Shown: positions 9,702-19,077 of the stretch, piece by piece
How positions within the stretch are numbered: position 1 is the first letter of the stretch
How the letters are laid out: each line of letters opens with the position of its first letter
Assembly: GCA_029550925.1 (NCBI GenBank)
Contig: JAKPGL010000141.1
Span: forward strand, 1-44,225
Source: Planctomycetota bacterium
GTDB lineage: Bacteria > Planctomycetota > Planctomycetia > Pirellulales > Thermoguttaceae
Length of the DNA stretch: 44,225 nt
Reading direction: 5' to 3'
Position numbers and translations under genes: made by a program
The notes under the pieces: generated by a model
Told to the model about the DNA's origin: nothing
Seen by the model: only the letters and a program-made list of their open reading frames with translations
Databases searched by the model: none

Positions 9702-10805
9702 ATGACCCCATCCAGTCGAGCCAGTCAGTTTGATAAACTTTTCAAAGTGCTCCGGAAATACTACAAACCGGTCTTTCCCGATCCGAACCTGCCTGTGTTG
9801 GACCATCTGCTCCGGGCCTGTTGTTTAGAGAACGCCAGTTATCAGGCGGCGGAGACCGCCTTGGCAGGTTTGTTTCACGAGTTTTTCGACCTCAACGAAA
9901 TCCGAGTGAGCACGGCGCGGGAATTGGCGGAGGTCATGGCGAGTTTACCCGATCCGGCCGCCGCTGCGCAGCGAATCAAACGTATCTTGCAGCATGTCTT
10001 TGAAGAAAGCTACACGTTCTCCCTGGAAGAACTTCGGAAGGGGACCCTGGGGTCGGCTATAGAACGGCTCCAGAAAATCGACGGGGTCAGTCCGTTTGCA
10101 GTGGCGTATGTGGTCCAGTCGGCTTTGGGCGGCCATGCCATCCCCATTGACTCCGGGACGATGGAAGTGCTGAAAATCCTGGACTTGGCGACCGACAAAG
10201 AGGCGGCTTCCTGGCAGGTATCGGGGCTGGAACGGGCCATACCGAAAAGTAAAGGCGTTGAATTCGGCTCTCTGTTGCATCAACTGGGCGCAGACTTCAC
10301 CCTCAACCCCTATAATCCGGCGGTTCATGAAATCCTGACGGCGGTCTATCCCGGGGCGAAAGATCGGTTGCCGAAACGCCGAAGCGGCCCGGCCCCTGGG
10401 AGCTTAGAGATGGCTCTGGGACAAGAGAAGACAGACGTTGCCCCGGCAGCAGGGGACGCCGCTGCCGCCTGTGTTGGACAGACCGGGCAAACAGCTCCTC
10501 AAGCCTCCTCTGCCCAGCTTCCGGAGCAACCTCCCAAAACCCGGGGGAGAAAGAAAAAAACCGCCGAAACAAAAACAGAATCTTCTTCCACGCCAGAACC
10601 TGGAACAAAAACGAAAGGTCTCTCCGTCCCTCCGTCTGAGGGAGAAAAAAAACCACTTTCTTCCAAGGCGTCTTCCGAATCGTTAAAGGACAGTTCGGAA
10701 TCGGTTCCCTCTTCATCCCGGCAGGGAGGAGCGAGAGAGACTCCCCCTCGCCACTCCAAACGTTCTCCTTCTACCGCGAAACTTTCCAAAAAGAAACCTC
10801 GGTAA
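9702..10805 (+). CDS. HhH-GPD (endonuclease III-like) protein with disordered tail
   Basis: 367 residues. Residues about 10-225 resemble the HhH-GPD DNA glycosylase fold, with a hairpin segment LQKIDGVSPFAVAYVV and a following IPIDSGTMEVLKIL that lines up with the Asp-containing PVDTHVxRV motif of Nth/MutY. The catalytic Asp is kept. The Nth lysine position after the hairpin glycine appears replaced, and the four-cysteine iron-sulphur cluster is absent. From about 230 onward the protein is Lys/Ser/Pro/Glu-rich and probably disordered, as in planctomycete nucleoid-type tails. It follows rbfA by 60 bp and is probably in the same operon. It may bind DNA without being an active glycosylase. The product assignment rests on motif alignment by eye. 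Confidence 0.7.
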   Translation: MTPSSRASQFDKLFKVLRKYYKPVFPDPNLPVLDHLLRACCLENASYQAAETALAGLFHEFFDLNEIRVSTARELAEVMASLPDPAAAAQRIKRILQHVFEESYTFSLEELRKGTLGSAIERLQKIDGVSPFAVAYVVQSALGGHAIPIDSGTMEVLKILDLATDKEAASWQVSGLERAIPKSKGVEFGSLLHQLGADFTLNPYNPAVHEILTAVYPGAKDRLPKRRSGPAPGSLEMALGQEKTDVAPAAGDAAAACVGQTGQTAPQASSAQLPEQPPKTRGRKKKTAETKTESSSTPEPGTKTKGLSVPPSEGEKKPLSSKASSESLKDSSESVPSSSRQGGARETPPRHSKRSPSTAKLSKKKPR

Positions 10806-10985
10806 TTGGAGAGAATGGCTTTTCGTTGGAGGGGCCAACGGCGCAGCAGCCGATCTGTACCATACAACGCCGTCTGTCAGAAAGTTGCCCCGTTTCCTAT
10901 TTCCGCCCCCCTTTTTAGGTGGGAGAGCTTTTTCAAACTTTCTTCCTAGGCGAGAATAAATAATAAGATCCAAAATAGATGCTAG

Positions 10986-11020
10986 TTCCGCTGAATGGGG
11001 GAACCTATCATTCGGCGGAA
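10986..11020 (+). promoter_or_regulatory. Hairpin in the leader of the YebC-type gene
   Basis: TTCCGCTGAATG (10986-10997) and CATTCGGCGGAA (11009-11020) pair at 11 of 12 positions around an 11-nt loop. The element lies 38 bp before the start codon. It is not followed by a T-run, so it is more like a leader structure or operator than a terminator. The 250-bp gap it lies in has no other clear feature. Confidence 0.35.
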
Positions 11021-11058
11021 TGGGACCGAATAACCTATCTCCTGCGAGGAACCTTTTT

Positions 11059-11823
11059 ATGGCAGGCCATTCCCATTGGGCAAGTATTAAACACAAAAAG
11101 GCACTTGTGGACGCCAAACGGGGTAAACTGTGGAGCAAGCTCACCAAGGCGATCATCGTGGCGGCTCGGCTGGGCGGAGGCGATCCCGATCTGAATGCCC
11201 GGCTTCGGGACGCCATCGACGACGCCAAAGCCGCCGGCATCCCCAAAGACAATATCCAGCGGGCGATCAAGCGGGGGACCGGTGAACTGGAAGGCGCGGG
11301 AAACCTCGAATCGGTAGTTTACGAAGGCTATGGACCGGGCGGAGTCGCTGTCTTGTGCGAAGTGCTCACCGATAACCGCAATCGCACCGCTCCGGAAATC
11401 CGCAAAATCTTCGAACTCTCGGATGGAAAGCTCGGACAATCCGGCAGCGTGGCTTGGATTTTTGAAAGTAAGGGAGTCTTCTGGATTTCTCAGCAGCAGG
11501 CCCAAGAGGACGCCTTGATGGAGATCGCTCTGGAGGCGGGCGCCGACGACGTTACTCGGGAGGGAGACAAATTCTGTATCACTTGCGATCCGAGCGTCTT
11601 TCGTCTGTTGAGCGAAAAGCTTCAAGCCGCCGGTATTGAGCCGGAATCCAAAAAACTTACCCTCATGCCCAAAACCACGCTCGACATCACCGATCCGGAT
11701 ATCGCCCGAAAGGTGCTCAAACTCATGGACCGCCTCGACGACCACGACGACGTGCAAAACGTGGCCAGCAACTTCAATATCCCAGACGAAATCATGGCCC
11801 AATTGGCCAAGGAGTCGGAATAG
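11059..11823 (+). CDS. YebC/PmpR family protein
   Basis: 254 residues, the usual size. The hallmark N-terminus MAGHSHWASIKHKKALVDAKRGKLWSK-like segment, the ARLRDAI..AKAAGIPKDNIQRAIKRG stretch and the acidic C-terminus with DDVQNVASNFN are all present. The family includes DNA-binding regulators (PmpR) and ribosome-associated factors acting on stalled polyproline stretches; sequence alone does not decide which. The ATG at 11059, with GAGGA upstream, is preferred over an in-frame start at 11020. The gene is transcribed alone and is convergent with the DUF1570 gene, separated by 46 bp. Confidence 0.93.
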   Translation: MAGHSHWASIKHKKALVDAKRGKLWSKLTKAIIVAARLGGGDPDLNARLRDAIDDAKAAGIPKDNIQRAIKRGTGELEGAGNLESVVYEGYGPGGVAVLCEVLTDNRNRTAPEIRKIFELSDGKLGQSGSVAWIFESKGVFWISQQQAQEDALMEIALEAGADDVTREGDKFCITCDPSVFRLLSEKLQAAGIEPESKKLTLMPKTTLDITDPDIARKVLKLMDRLDDHDDVQNVASNFNIPDEIMAQLAKESE

Positions 11824-11869
11824 TTCGGCTTGTGGTCGCCGGTTGGGGACGGGTTCCTTTGGGGCCTGC

Positions 11870-13219
11870 TTATCGGAGTTTCGTCATAAATCGCAAGAAT
11901 TCGGCGTCCAAGGTTTGAAGGTCTTGACCGAAGACGGCTTGGAACTCTTGGAGTCGTGCAGCCGGCTCGTCCCGCAGGAGCGGTTTTTTCCGCGAAATCC
12001 GTTCCAGATATTCCAGATATTGCTTGGGGCGTTGTTTGAGCAGGAAATAGGTAAGCGCCCATGCCTCCGCATACGCATCCAAGCCCGTCTGAGGATTGCG
12101 AAACCGATCGTCCTTTTCAATGAGCGTCCGAAGCGAATCCGGAGGCCGATTCTTCAGGTATGTGGAAAATTGCGTCATTCGCGCCCGATTGATCGCCCCG
12201 ATGCTCTTCCAGCCTTTCGAGCTAGACAGATCGGGCGTCTCGAAGTAAATGGCGATTCCTTCGCTCACCCACAACGGACAATCGCTCAACCGCTGGTGCA
12301 GCCCGCAGTTGAAGGCGATCTGGTGGGTTGCTTCATGGATGATGGTGGCTACGGTGCGTTCCGCTTCCGGATGAGCCAGGATTTGGTTGATCTGGCCGGT
12401 GGTCATGCGAGATCGGGACGCCCCTGGTCCGCTCGACTGTTCCAGGCCCGTCAGATCGTACATCGTCATCCGATTGGTCATCAAACTATAGTAGGCGATG
12501 ATCTTTTCTCCCGCCTCGCCCAATTCCTCCCGCGAAAACTCCTGATAACCTTTCCGATCGGCAAATACGACGGCGATCAACGGAAACTCCGGCTTGGAAA
12601 GTTGGAAACCCCGGCGCTGCCAATAATTGGTGAACCCTGTAAAAAGTCGTTCCAACAGGGCGCCGCACCATTGGGCGTATGCTTTGGATGTGTTGTGAAA
12701 CACCAGATAATTGGCCGTCTCGTGGACTTCAAAACCCGCCGGCAACAGGCGGAGGAGTTGGCTGGCGAATTCTTCTCGGCTCAAAGGGGAGAAGGGGGCG
12801 TCGTCTCGGCTAATGCGTATTTGTTCATCTGGCGGGACGGCCCACAGCAGACCGTCCCGGGCCAACAAAAGAACGCCGCCGTCTTTGGCGGTTACCAGCA
12901 CCCGGCCTACGATGGTCTGTTCCTGATTGTTCCGGCGGAACAGGACCGTTTCGACGGCCCAGGCGTTCATCGCAACCGACGCCAACAACGCCGCCGCCAG
13001 CCCCCAGACCCAATCCGGCGGCCTTCGGGAACCCGCGCCACTTCGGCGTCCCACTCGTCCGGGGACCAATTCCCTCGAGGACCGCCGCCTACAAGAAAAA
13101 AAGGCCAAGGCAAAACAACCCCGTAGCAATTCTCGCACCCCTGGACGACGCACATTCACAGGATGGACCCTCGGCTGGTAGAGACGCTTCACTTCCTCTG
13201 GCTGGCATGTTGGCTTCAA
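11870..13219 (-). CDS. DUF1570 family zinc-metallopeptidase-like protein
   Basis: 449 residues. A basic N-terminus is followed by a hydrophobic segment (about 69-87, WVWGLAAALLASVAMNAWA) that should export or anchor the protein. The C-terminal half carries HEATH at 295-299, the HExxH zinc motif, followed by WVSEGIAIYFE with a Glu placed like the third ligand of gluzincins. This layout is that of DUF1570 proteins common in planctomycetes, of unknown substrate. The long hydrophilic N-terminus before the membrane segment may be non-native; a shorter start is possible but no better site is evident. It is followed on the other side by a 235-bp gap holding an A/T-rich TATATATA stretch that may be its promoter. 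Confidence 0.82.
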   Translation of the reverse strand: MKPTCQPEEVKRLYQPRVHPVNVRRPGVRELLRGCFALAFFSCRRRSSRELVPGRVGRRSGAGSRRPPDWVWGLAAALLASVAMNAWAVETVLFRRNNQEQTIVGRVLVTAKDGGVLLLARDGLLWAVPPDEQIRISRDDAPFSPLSREEFASQLLRLLPAGFEVHETANYLVFHNTSKAYAQWCGALLERLFTGFTNYWQRRGFQLSKPEFPLIAVVFADRKGYQEFSREELGEAGEKIIAYYSLMTNRMTMYDLTGLEQSSGPGASRSRMTTGQINQILAHPEAERTVATIIHEATHQIAFNCGLHQRLSDCPLWVSEGIAIYFETPDLSSSKGWKSIGAINRARMTQFSTYLKNRPPDSLRTLIEKDDRFRNPQTGLDAYAEAWALTYFLLKQRPKQYLEYLERISRKKPLLRDEPAARLQEFQAVFGQDLQTLDAEFLRFMTKLR

Positions 13220-13454
13220 AAAACCGTTAGGAGGCTATGGGCGGCGGTGTCGTCGCCATTTCTCCGTACTATATATATTGTAGCCCAGAACGCCGGTCGG
13301 GGAATGAACAAGCCCCCGCGTGAAGCAGAGAAAATAATCCAGCCGACCGCCCGCCTTTCATGAACTTTTGTTCATTTATCAGGAAGACGGCAAACGGATT
13401 GGCAAAAGCGATAGCGCGGATCGGCGGACGAAACAGATCGGCGGGCGGTCCAAG

Positions 13455-14327
13455 TTAGCGTTTGCCTAGCGAAACGTCGATCATCGCCAAGATGGCGTCT
13501 CGGGTCCGCTGCGGCATGGTAGGCCAGGCGTCTATGACTCGGCTGAGCTGCGGGTCGAGTTTGCCCCGGATCATTGTTACCGAACTGAAGCCGCCGCGAG
13601 AAGGCTCGGAATACGCCTCCAGACTTCCGATGGGCAAACTGGGCTGTCCAGGCGCCGGCGGCTCAATCGGCGCCGGCTCGAACAGACGCCGACGATCCAC
13701 TCCCGGACGCCGGACAGAGTTCGGCTGGTCTGCTTCCAAGACCATCTCTTCCAAGAGCACTTCTCCCCCGGACGTGTCCTCCTCCAACGTCGGACGCGCC
13801 GCGGGCATTTCTACGGTTCGCCCGCCGGCTCCACTGGGGCTATTTTTCTTTGCCGAAGTGGGTACACCGGCTCGTTCCACACAGGCCACCAGTTCCGATG
13901 CGCTTACCTGACCTTTGGGAGAATCGGACGCTGCCGAAGGACTCTCTGGAGGCGTTTTTCGCTCCGGATTCGGCCTGGCCCCGGAAGAACCCCCTGCTAA
14001 GGAAACGACCGGAGCAGGAGGAGCCTCGGAAGGTATAGGTTTGCTCTTCTCTTTCCTCGTACCGGCAACAGGGGCAGAAATACACCCCCCCGTGGAGCTG
14101 GCCCCAGCAGAAGAAGCAGAAGAAACCGGCGCCCCGACGGACGCTCCTGGATCGGAGGGTTCACTCCTTTTGGGAGAAGAAGTCGCTTCCCGCCGGGAAC
14201 CGTCCCGACAGACCACTCCCCAGCAAGCCGATCCTCCAGCCACCGGAGACTTCTTTTCGCCTTGCGCAAATACTCCGCCAAGACGATCATGCTGGGACCA
14301 CGGAATGGGTGTTGGCGTCGGGGTCAT
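13455..14327 (-). CDS. Unknown Pro/Ser/Ala-rich protein, possibly frameshifted at the 5' end
   Basis: 290 residues, strongly low-complexity (Ser, Pro, Ala, Glu, Gly) and probably disordered over most of its length. The last 35 residues look folded: DPQLSRVIDAWPTMPQRTRDAILAMID, a C-terminal segment type I associate with planctomycete proteins of several kinds. I do not recognise the whole. From 14290 a different minus frame begins MIVLAEYLRKAKRSLRWLED, which looks more like an ordinary folded N-terminus than the start of this frame, so a frameshift near 14150-14200 or a wrong start is possible. No cysteine cluster, signal peptide or membrane segment is evident. It lies 250 bp downstream of the 112-aa unknown. 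Confidence 0.5.
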   Translation of the reverse strand: MTPTPTPIPWSQHDRLGGVFAQGEKKSPVAGGSACWGVVCRDGSRREATSSPKRSEPSDPGASVGAPVSSASSAGASSTGGCISAPVAGTRKEKSKPIPSEAPPAPVVSLAGGSSGARPNPERKTPPESPSAASDSPKGQVSASELVACVERAGVPTSAKKNSPSGAGGRTVEMPAARPTLEEDTSGGEVLLEEMVLEADQPNSVRRPGVDRRRLFEPAPIEPPAPGQPSLPIGSLEAYSEPSRGGFSSVTMIRGKLDPQLSRVIDAWPTMPQRTRDAILAMIDVSLGKR

Positions 14328-14521
14328 AACCTGCTATTTACCTGGGAAGTCCAAAAAGGGGTGTGCTCCGTTCGTTCTAATCCCGTTTTCCCTCATCCCC
14401 CTGAGGCCGGAAGGGAAACGCCCTCCGAAGAGGCCTATGGTTCGTTTTACCGCCTCGTCCCCTATTCCCTCCAAGTCCACCACTAGGAAAGCCCTCTTTT
14501 TCGATGCTTTCCCAAATCTCC

Positions 14522-14561
14522 GGAGGCTGCCGTCTCAACGACGGCGGCGCAAGACGCCTCC
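14522..14561 (-). terminator. Strong hairpin after the 112-aa unknown gene
   Basis: GGAGGC at 14522-14527 pairs with GCCTCC at 14556-14561, and an inner GCCGTC pairs with GACGGC around TCAAC. The hairpin begins 16 bases after the stop of the minus-strand gene at 14577. No T-run follows, so intrinsic termination is uncertain. Confidence 0.35.
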
Positions 14562-14576
14562 GAAACAGAGGTTCTT

Positions 14577-14915
14577 CTAGGCGGCTTCGGCCGAAGATTT
14601 CACTTCGCTCCAGGTGCGTTTATATTGGAGGGCTTCCAAAAGTTCGGTCAGCGTCAGGGTCTTGTTGTCCAGTTCCAGAGGGATTTCCATGCCCGGATCG
14701 CACACCAAATCTACGGTTCCGTCTTCGCCAATCAAATGGTCAAATTCCCGGAGCAATCCGTCCTGGACCGCTTGACGCACCAGATGGCCCCGAGTGGCTG
14801 CCACTTCATGGGCGCGTTCCCCCAAACTGTCGGCCGCCCGCTTGGCCAAAGCCGGCAGATATTCGCTGGGGATATCCACGATTTTGGGCACATACACTTT
14901 CACTTGCATCGGCAT
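14577..14915 (-). CDS. Hypothetical protein, 112 residues
   Basis: The ATG at 14915 is fixed by GGAGGAG five bases upstream. The product begins MPMQVKVYVPKIVDIPSEYLP, continues with a helical segment (LAKRAADSLGERAHEVAATRGHLVRQAV) and ends with LELDNKTLTLTELLEALQYK. No signal peptide, membrane segment or metal motif is seen. Balanced composition and a good ribosome-binding site support a real gene. I do not recognise the family. It may be co-transcribed with the disordered-protein gene downstream, although a hairpin lies between them. Confidence 0.7.
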   Translation of the reverse strand: MPMQVKVYVPKIVDIPSEYLPALAKRAADSLGERAHEVAATRGHLVRQAVQDGLLREFDHLIGEDGTVDLVCDPGMEIPLELDNKTLTLTELLEALQYKRTWSEVKSSAEAA

Positions 14916-15173
14916 GTCTCCTCCGAGTCGAAAAAAACAAAACCGCCCGGGGGTGTTCTTGACCATAGTCCCCCAGCCTGCTTGGCGGTCCTTGGCTCAG
15001 TGTCCCAATCGGTTATCGGCTGAGAAGGTATAACGATTGTAGGGATTTTTGGGAATTTGCCAGTTTGGGGAGGCCCTGGTGCCTCCCTTCTCCCTCAAAA
15101 AGGGGGATTCCAAGGCCGCCTCCATGATAAAATTCTCCCCATCCGGGTTGTTTTGGCGGCCTATTGCCCCGGC

Positions 15174-15275
15174 GCCGGTTGCGTTGTAGGACTTCAACCA
15201 CTATGGTTTGAAACTGGTTAGCATCAGGATGCGATCCCAAGCGGTCGTAGCTCGGAGGCGACACCACACCGGTTC
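15174..15275 (+). repeat. Long nested palindrome, copy A
   Basis: First of three copies (others at 18580-18680 and 42317-42405). Outer arms GCCGGTTGCG and CACCGGTTC, a middle arm ACTTCAACCACTAT, a central TAGCATCAGGATGCGA (15219-15234; a perfect palindrome in copy C) and the conserved tail GGAGGCGACA. This copy is the most degenerate. It lies in the 430-bp gap between the divergent 112-aa unknown and glpD, where nothing else is evident. Confidence 0.65.
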
Positions 15276-15345
15276 ATTGTCCAGGAACTTGTAGGATTTC
15301 TCCATCGCTGGTAGCATGTTGATTTACCGCTTATGGAGCCTGGAC

Positions 15346-16881
15346 ATGAACACTACGGGGCCGACGGACCGGTGGCGGACGACCCGCGAGGAGTTTTCTA
15401 CGGGGCTGTTTGATCTGCTGGTCATCGGCGGCGGAATTGTAGGGGCCGGGGTGGCCAGGGATGCCGCCCTGCGGGGACTGCGGGTGGCCCTATGCGAACA
15501 ACACGATTTCGCCTTCGGCACGAGTAGCCGAACTAGCCGACTCCTGCACGGCGGCCTTCGCTACCTGGCCCAAGGTCGGCTCGGCCTAGTCTATGAGGCA
15601 AGTCGGGAAAAATGCACCCTGCATCGCATCGCCCCGCATCTGGCCCAGCCGCTAGAGTTTGTCTTTCCCACCTATCGCCGATCGGGTTGGCCTCGGTGGC
15701 AGTTGGCCATCGGAGTTAAACTCTACGATCTTCTTTGCGGAGGACGAAACCTGGGCCCTTCCCGCTGGCTTTCGCCGGACGGGGTGCGGCGGATTCTGCC
15801 CGGCCTTCGGCCCGAAGGACTCACCGGCGGAGTGGCCTACTACGACGCCCTGACCCAGGATGCCCGTTTGGTCCTGGATACCCTCCGCTCCGCGCATCGG
15901 GCCGGGGCAGTCTTGGCCAATTATATGAAAGTCCTCCAAGCCCACAGGACCGACACCGGCTGGCAGGTCCAGGTGGAGGATCAACTAACCGGCCAGGCCT
16001 TAGAGGTTTCGGCCCGGGCTATTGTCCATGCCGCCGGTCCTTGGGCCGAACAACTGCCGCAATCCTCCCTCCGCCTGCGCCGGACCAAAGGAGTGCATCT
16101 AGTATTAGACCTCCATCGGCTGGACATCCGTCCAGAAGGAACTGGCCCAACACCTCCAGCAGACGACTCGCCTTCCGGCGCCTGTCCGGCGATTGTCCTG
16201 GCCGAGCGAAGCCGGATCGTCTTCCTCATCCCCTGGGGCAATCGGCTCATTCTGGGTACCACCGACACCGATTACACCGGTCCCAACGAAGCCGTGCGCA
16301 CCGAACCGGAAGACGTTCAGTATCTTCTAGCCGTGGCCAATCAGTATTTCCCCGACGCGAAATTAACCGAGTCGGATATTTTGGCCAATTGGGCTGGGAT
16401 TCGCCCGCTGATCTATACCGGCCGAGGCGGGCCGTCGGATATTTCCCGCGCCCATTTGATTCGGTCGCCGCAGCCCGGTTGGATCGACGTGGCCGGCGGC
16501 AAATTGACCACCTACCGGCATATCGCCGAAGAGGTGGTGGATGCGTTAGGCCGACAATGGGGCCAACGCTTACCGCCCTGCCGCACTGCGGAACTACCCC
16601 TGCTGGAATCTGCCGGGGATGCCCGATGGAGCGGCATTCTGCCGCCGCCTGTGTCCGCCGAAGCGGTCCAGTATTTCTGCCGGCACGAATGGACCTACCA
16701 CCTGGACGACCTGATGCTCCGGCGGACCAGTTGGCATTATTACCTGCCCGATCCTGCCCGGACAGCCCACGAGGCGGCCGGTTGGATGGCTCAACAGCTC
16801 GGCTGGACCGCTCAGCAACAGGAAGTAGAATATAACCGGTATTTGGAAGCGGCTGGCGTCATACAGAACCGGTACAATTAG
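15346..16881 (+). CDS. glpD: Glycerol-3-phosphate dehydrogenase, FAD-dependent
   Basis: 511 residues. It oxidises sn-glycerol-3-phosphate to dihydroxyacetone phosphate, passing electrons to quinone at the membrane. An N-terminal dinucleotide-binding segment FDLLVIGGGIVGAGVARDA and the family marker TSSRTSRLLHGGLRYL bind FAD. The C-terminal half has GTTDTDY, WAGIRPL and GGKLTTYR, all characteristic of GlpD/GlpA. ATG at 15346 has GGAG 7 bases upstream; an in-frame ATG at 15316 would add 10 residues. The gene stands alone, with no glpF or glpK nearby. Its stop overlaps the convergent lipoprotein gene stop by four bases. Confidence 0.94.
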   Translation: MNTTGPTDRWRTTREEFSTGLFDLLVIGGGIVGAGVARDAALRGLRVALCEQHDFAFGTSSRTSRLLHGGLRYLAQGRLGLVYEASREKCTLHRIAPHLAQPLEFVFPTYRRSGWPRWQLAIGVKLYDLLCGGRNLGPSRWLSPDGVRRILPGLRPEGLTGGVAYYDALTQDARLVLDTLRSAHRAGAVLANYMKVLQAHRTDTGWQVQVEDQLTGQALEVSARAIVHAAGPWAEQLPQSSLRLRRTKGVHLVLDLHRLDIRPEGTGPTPPADDSPSGACPAIVLAERSRIVFLIPWGNRLILGTTDTDYTGPNEAVRTEPEDVQYLLAVANQYFPDAKLTESDILANWAGIRPLIYTGRGGPSDISRAHLIRSPQPGWIDVAGGKLTTYRHIAEEVVDALGRQWGQRLPPCRTAELPLLESAGDARWSGILPPPVSAEAVQYFCRHEWTYHLDDLMLRRTSWHYYLPDPARTAHEAAGWMAQQLGWTAQQQEVEYNRYLEAAGVIQNRYN

Positions 16882-17342
16882 GGCGTCAGGGCGAAGTCGA
16901 GGCTGCTGCTGCCCTCTTCAGGGACCGTAGCGGTAAGGGTGGTGCGTTGCAAGTCGCTATAACGAGGGGGGAGCACTTGGCGGGCGGGCGAATCGGCCGG
17001 ACCTACGCCAGCCTCGGGCGTATAATCCGAGCCGTCCGGCATGACCAGTTTCATGATCGTTACGCGGTAGGCGCCCGGTGCGGCCCCCCGACCTTGCTGG
17101 GAGGCAAGCTCGTACCGGCCTTGCGGGTCGGTGCGTCCCTCGGCAACCGGTCCCCGGGTCGCACCGGTAGGGACGAAAGTAACCATAGCTCCAGACAGTG
17201 GTTTACCGGCTAAGGTAACTCGGCCGCCAGCCGGTACAACCCGGGGCAGGTTCGGATCTCTCCCGCCGCACCCGCTCCCGGCCGCCATCGTAAAAGCCAG
17301 CACCCAAAACATGACGTACTTCGTGTATGGAAGCATCTTCAT
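16878..17342 (-). CDS. Lipoprotein with carboxypeptidase-regulatory-like beta domain
   Basis: 154 residues. A type II signal peptide is visible: basic start, hydrophobic [17 protein letters not shown] with the lipobox cysteine near residue 25. The mature part reads as a transthyretin/CarboxypepD_reg-like beta sandwich ([20 protein letters not shown], then [10 protein letters not shown] and a C-terminal strand SLDFAL). The start overlaps the DUF1559 stop as ATGA, so the two are surely co-translated. The same pairing occurs at 33556-35364. The family is abundant in planctomycetes and has no assigned biochemical role. Confidence 0.85.
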   Translation of the reverse strand: MKMLPYTKYVMFWVLAFTMAAGSGCGGRDPNLPRVVPAGGRVTLAGKPLSGAMVTFVPTGATRGPVAEGRTDPQGRYELASQQGRGAAPGAYRVTIMKLVMPDGSDYTPEAGVGPADSPARQVLPPRYSDLQRTTLTATVPEEGSSSLDFALTP

Positions 17343-18400
17343 GGGATAGACGCCACCTCCCCGCCTGCCATGGTCGAAAGCCGCTGAAGCACCACCGAAT
17401 CCGTGTTCTCCGAGAGGAAATGCACGGAGCCATCGGCCATCAGCACATGGGCGCCGCCCGGATGGAGACTGCCCATGTGGCCCCAACTGCGCAACTGTCC
17501 CCGCCGCGGATTGGCGATGATGCCGGGCCATTCCCAGCGGTTGATTCCGTAATTACCTACGTCAATGCCCACCATGACCCAACCCCGGTATCCCCAGGCG
17601 GCGCACTTGCCGTTATAGACATCGTACAACGTCTCGGCCATGGCGATCGTGTTGGCCGTGCCATCGAGAATGTCGGCGATGCGAGTCCCGGTGTCCTCGC
17701 CGAAGATTCGCCGGGTGGTGGGCGACTCCTTAGCCCAGGCTCGGCAATCGTAGCGGTAGCTGGTGCTGAAGTCGTAGTTAGTCTTTGCGCCGCGCAGGCC
17801 GCTTCCGGGTTTGATGCCATAATGAGGGCTATCGGCCGGAAGGTAAGGATCTCCATTGTCCGAAGGACATGAAAAGACGCTCAACCGGGTGGATACCACC
17901 GCCCCGTTGCCGCTAGCCACCGCATCGCCTGCCAATATGCCTGTAGCTGTGCAAGGACTGCAACAGCCCGTGTTGCCGTACATCGCGTTGCACGCACACT
18001 GCCGCCGGTCATATTTGTCATACAGCGGTTGCTGCTCCAGATAGGGCAGGAGCATCAACAGACCATTGGCGTTCAGCACAATGGGCGCAGCGCCTTGCTC
18101 CGGATAGGTACACCAGCCGTACCCAATCCCCGCTGGCGGAAAACTCCTCAAAGCCGCATGGTAATTGTGCAGAGCCAGGCCGATCTGCTTGAGATTGTTG
18201 GAGCATTGCATGCGCCGGGCCGCCTCCCGGGCCGCCTGCACCGCCGGCAAAAGCAAGGCGATCAATATCCCAATAATCGCAATAACGACCAATAGTTCCA
18301 CCAACGTGAAACCATGTAGCCCTGGGCCAAAGGCATTAGACCTCCGGCCAGGAAGTTGTGGAGCCATCCCCCTCCGTATGCCCGGCCCAATCCCCCCCAT
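17339..18400 (-). CDS. DUF1559 pseudopilin-like protein
   Basis: 353 residues. It has a prepilin-type N-terminus ([34 protein letters not shown]) with the Gly-Phe cleavage site. The first 90 residues carry [16 protein letters not shown], and the C-terminus has [19 protein letters not shown], the H-x9-DG motif of the family. Such proteins should be cleaved and methylated by a prepilin peptidase and assembled by a type II secretion or pilus-like machine; their exact role is unknown. ATG at 18400 has AAAGGAG upstream and is preferred over an ATG at 18433. It is translationally coupled to the lipoprotein gene. Confidence 0.92.
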   Translation of the reverse strand: MGGIGPGIRRGMAPQLPGRRSNAFGPGLHGFTLVELLVVIAIIGILIALLLPAVQAAREAARRMQCSNNLKQIGLALHNYHAALRSFPPAGIGYGWCTYPEQGAAPIVLNANGLLMLLPYLEQQPLYDKYDRRQCACNAMYGNTGCCSPCTATGILAGDAVASGNGAVVSTRLSVFSCPSDNGDPYLPADSPHYGIKPGSGLRGAKTNYDFSTSYRYDCRAWAKESPTTRRIFGEDTGTRIADILDGTANTIAMAETLYDVYNGKCAAWGYRGWVMVGIDVGNYGINRWEWPGIIANPRRGQLRSWGHMGSLHPGGAHVLMADGSVHFLSENTDSVVLQRLSTMAGGEVASIP

Positions 18401-18568
18401 AGCCCTGCTCCTTTCCGGATTGGAACGACACATTTGCCCTGGCGTTTCAAAGGCCTGGCCTTATAGATACTCATTAGGAAGCATTCTGGTAGTTTAAGAC
18501 CCACAGAATTGGCCTGTCAAGAGTGAGGCTAATCGAGGCACTCCCCAAAAGGCCTGAATCGGCGGCAA

Positions 18569-18599
18569 TCCCCCACTGCGAGCCGGTTGCAGTGGGGGA
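18569..18599 (+). other. Perfect 11-bp hairpin
   Basis: TCCCCCACTGC (18569-18579) pairs perfectly with GCAGTGGGGGA (18589-18599) around the nine-base loop GAGCCGGTT. It overlaps the left end of palindrome copy B. No T-run follows, so it may be a structural part of the repeat instead of a terminator. Confidence 0.4.
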
Positions 18600-18680
18600 C
18601 TTCAACTCCTATAGCTTGAGTAGCATTATGATGCTATCACAAGCAGTTGTGGGGCGGAGGCGACAACGCAACCAGTTCGA
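18580..18680 (+). repeat. Long nested palindrome, copy B
   Basis: Second copy of the element, with GAGCCGGTTGC at the left, central TAGCATTATGATGCTA (18621-18636, palindromic with one mismatch pair) and the right end GGAGGCGACAACGCAACC. It lies between the DUF1559 promoter region and tRNA-Lys. This gap of about 475 bp (18401-18875) holds no supported gene; open frames here are read through the repeat or antisense to the tRNA. Confidence 0.7.
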
Positions 18681-18875
18681 GCCTTCCAGGCTGCCCCTTG
18701 TTTTCTTGGACGGGGGAAATAAAATGGAGTTTTTCGGGCTTTGGAGAGGCAATCGTTTAGAGCAGACCTCTGAATTTCGCACTTTAGACAGGAGGATTCC
18801 GGAGAATACGCCTACTTCGGGAGCGGGGAGGTACCCTTGCCTGGAAAGTCCCGGTCTCTTGGCCGAGCTTCCCGG

Positions 18876-18948
<73 letters not shown>

Positions 18949-19077
18949 CTAAGTCTTTGTATTGGAATGGGTTGCGACAAGAAAGTTCTGGCGTAATCTG
19001 GAAAACCTCTAATTCTCGCGTCGAAATATCCCTAAAAAATTTCTGGGGTGAAGACGGGGAGTTGGTATCTGCTCTAT

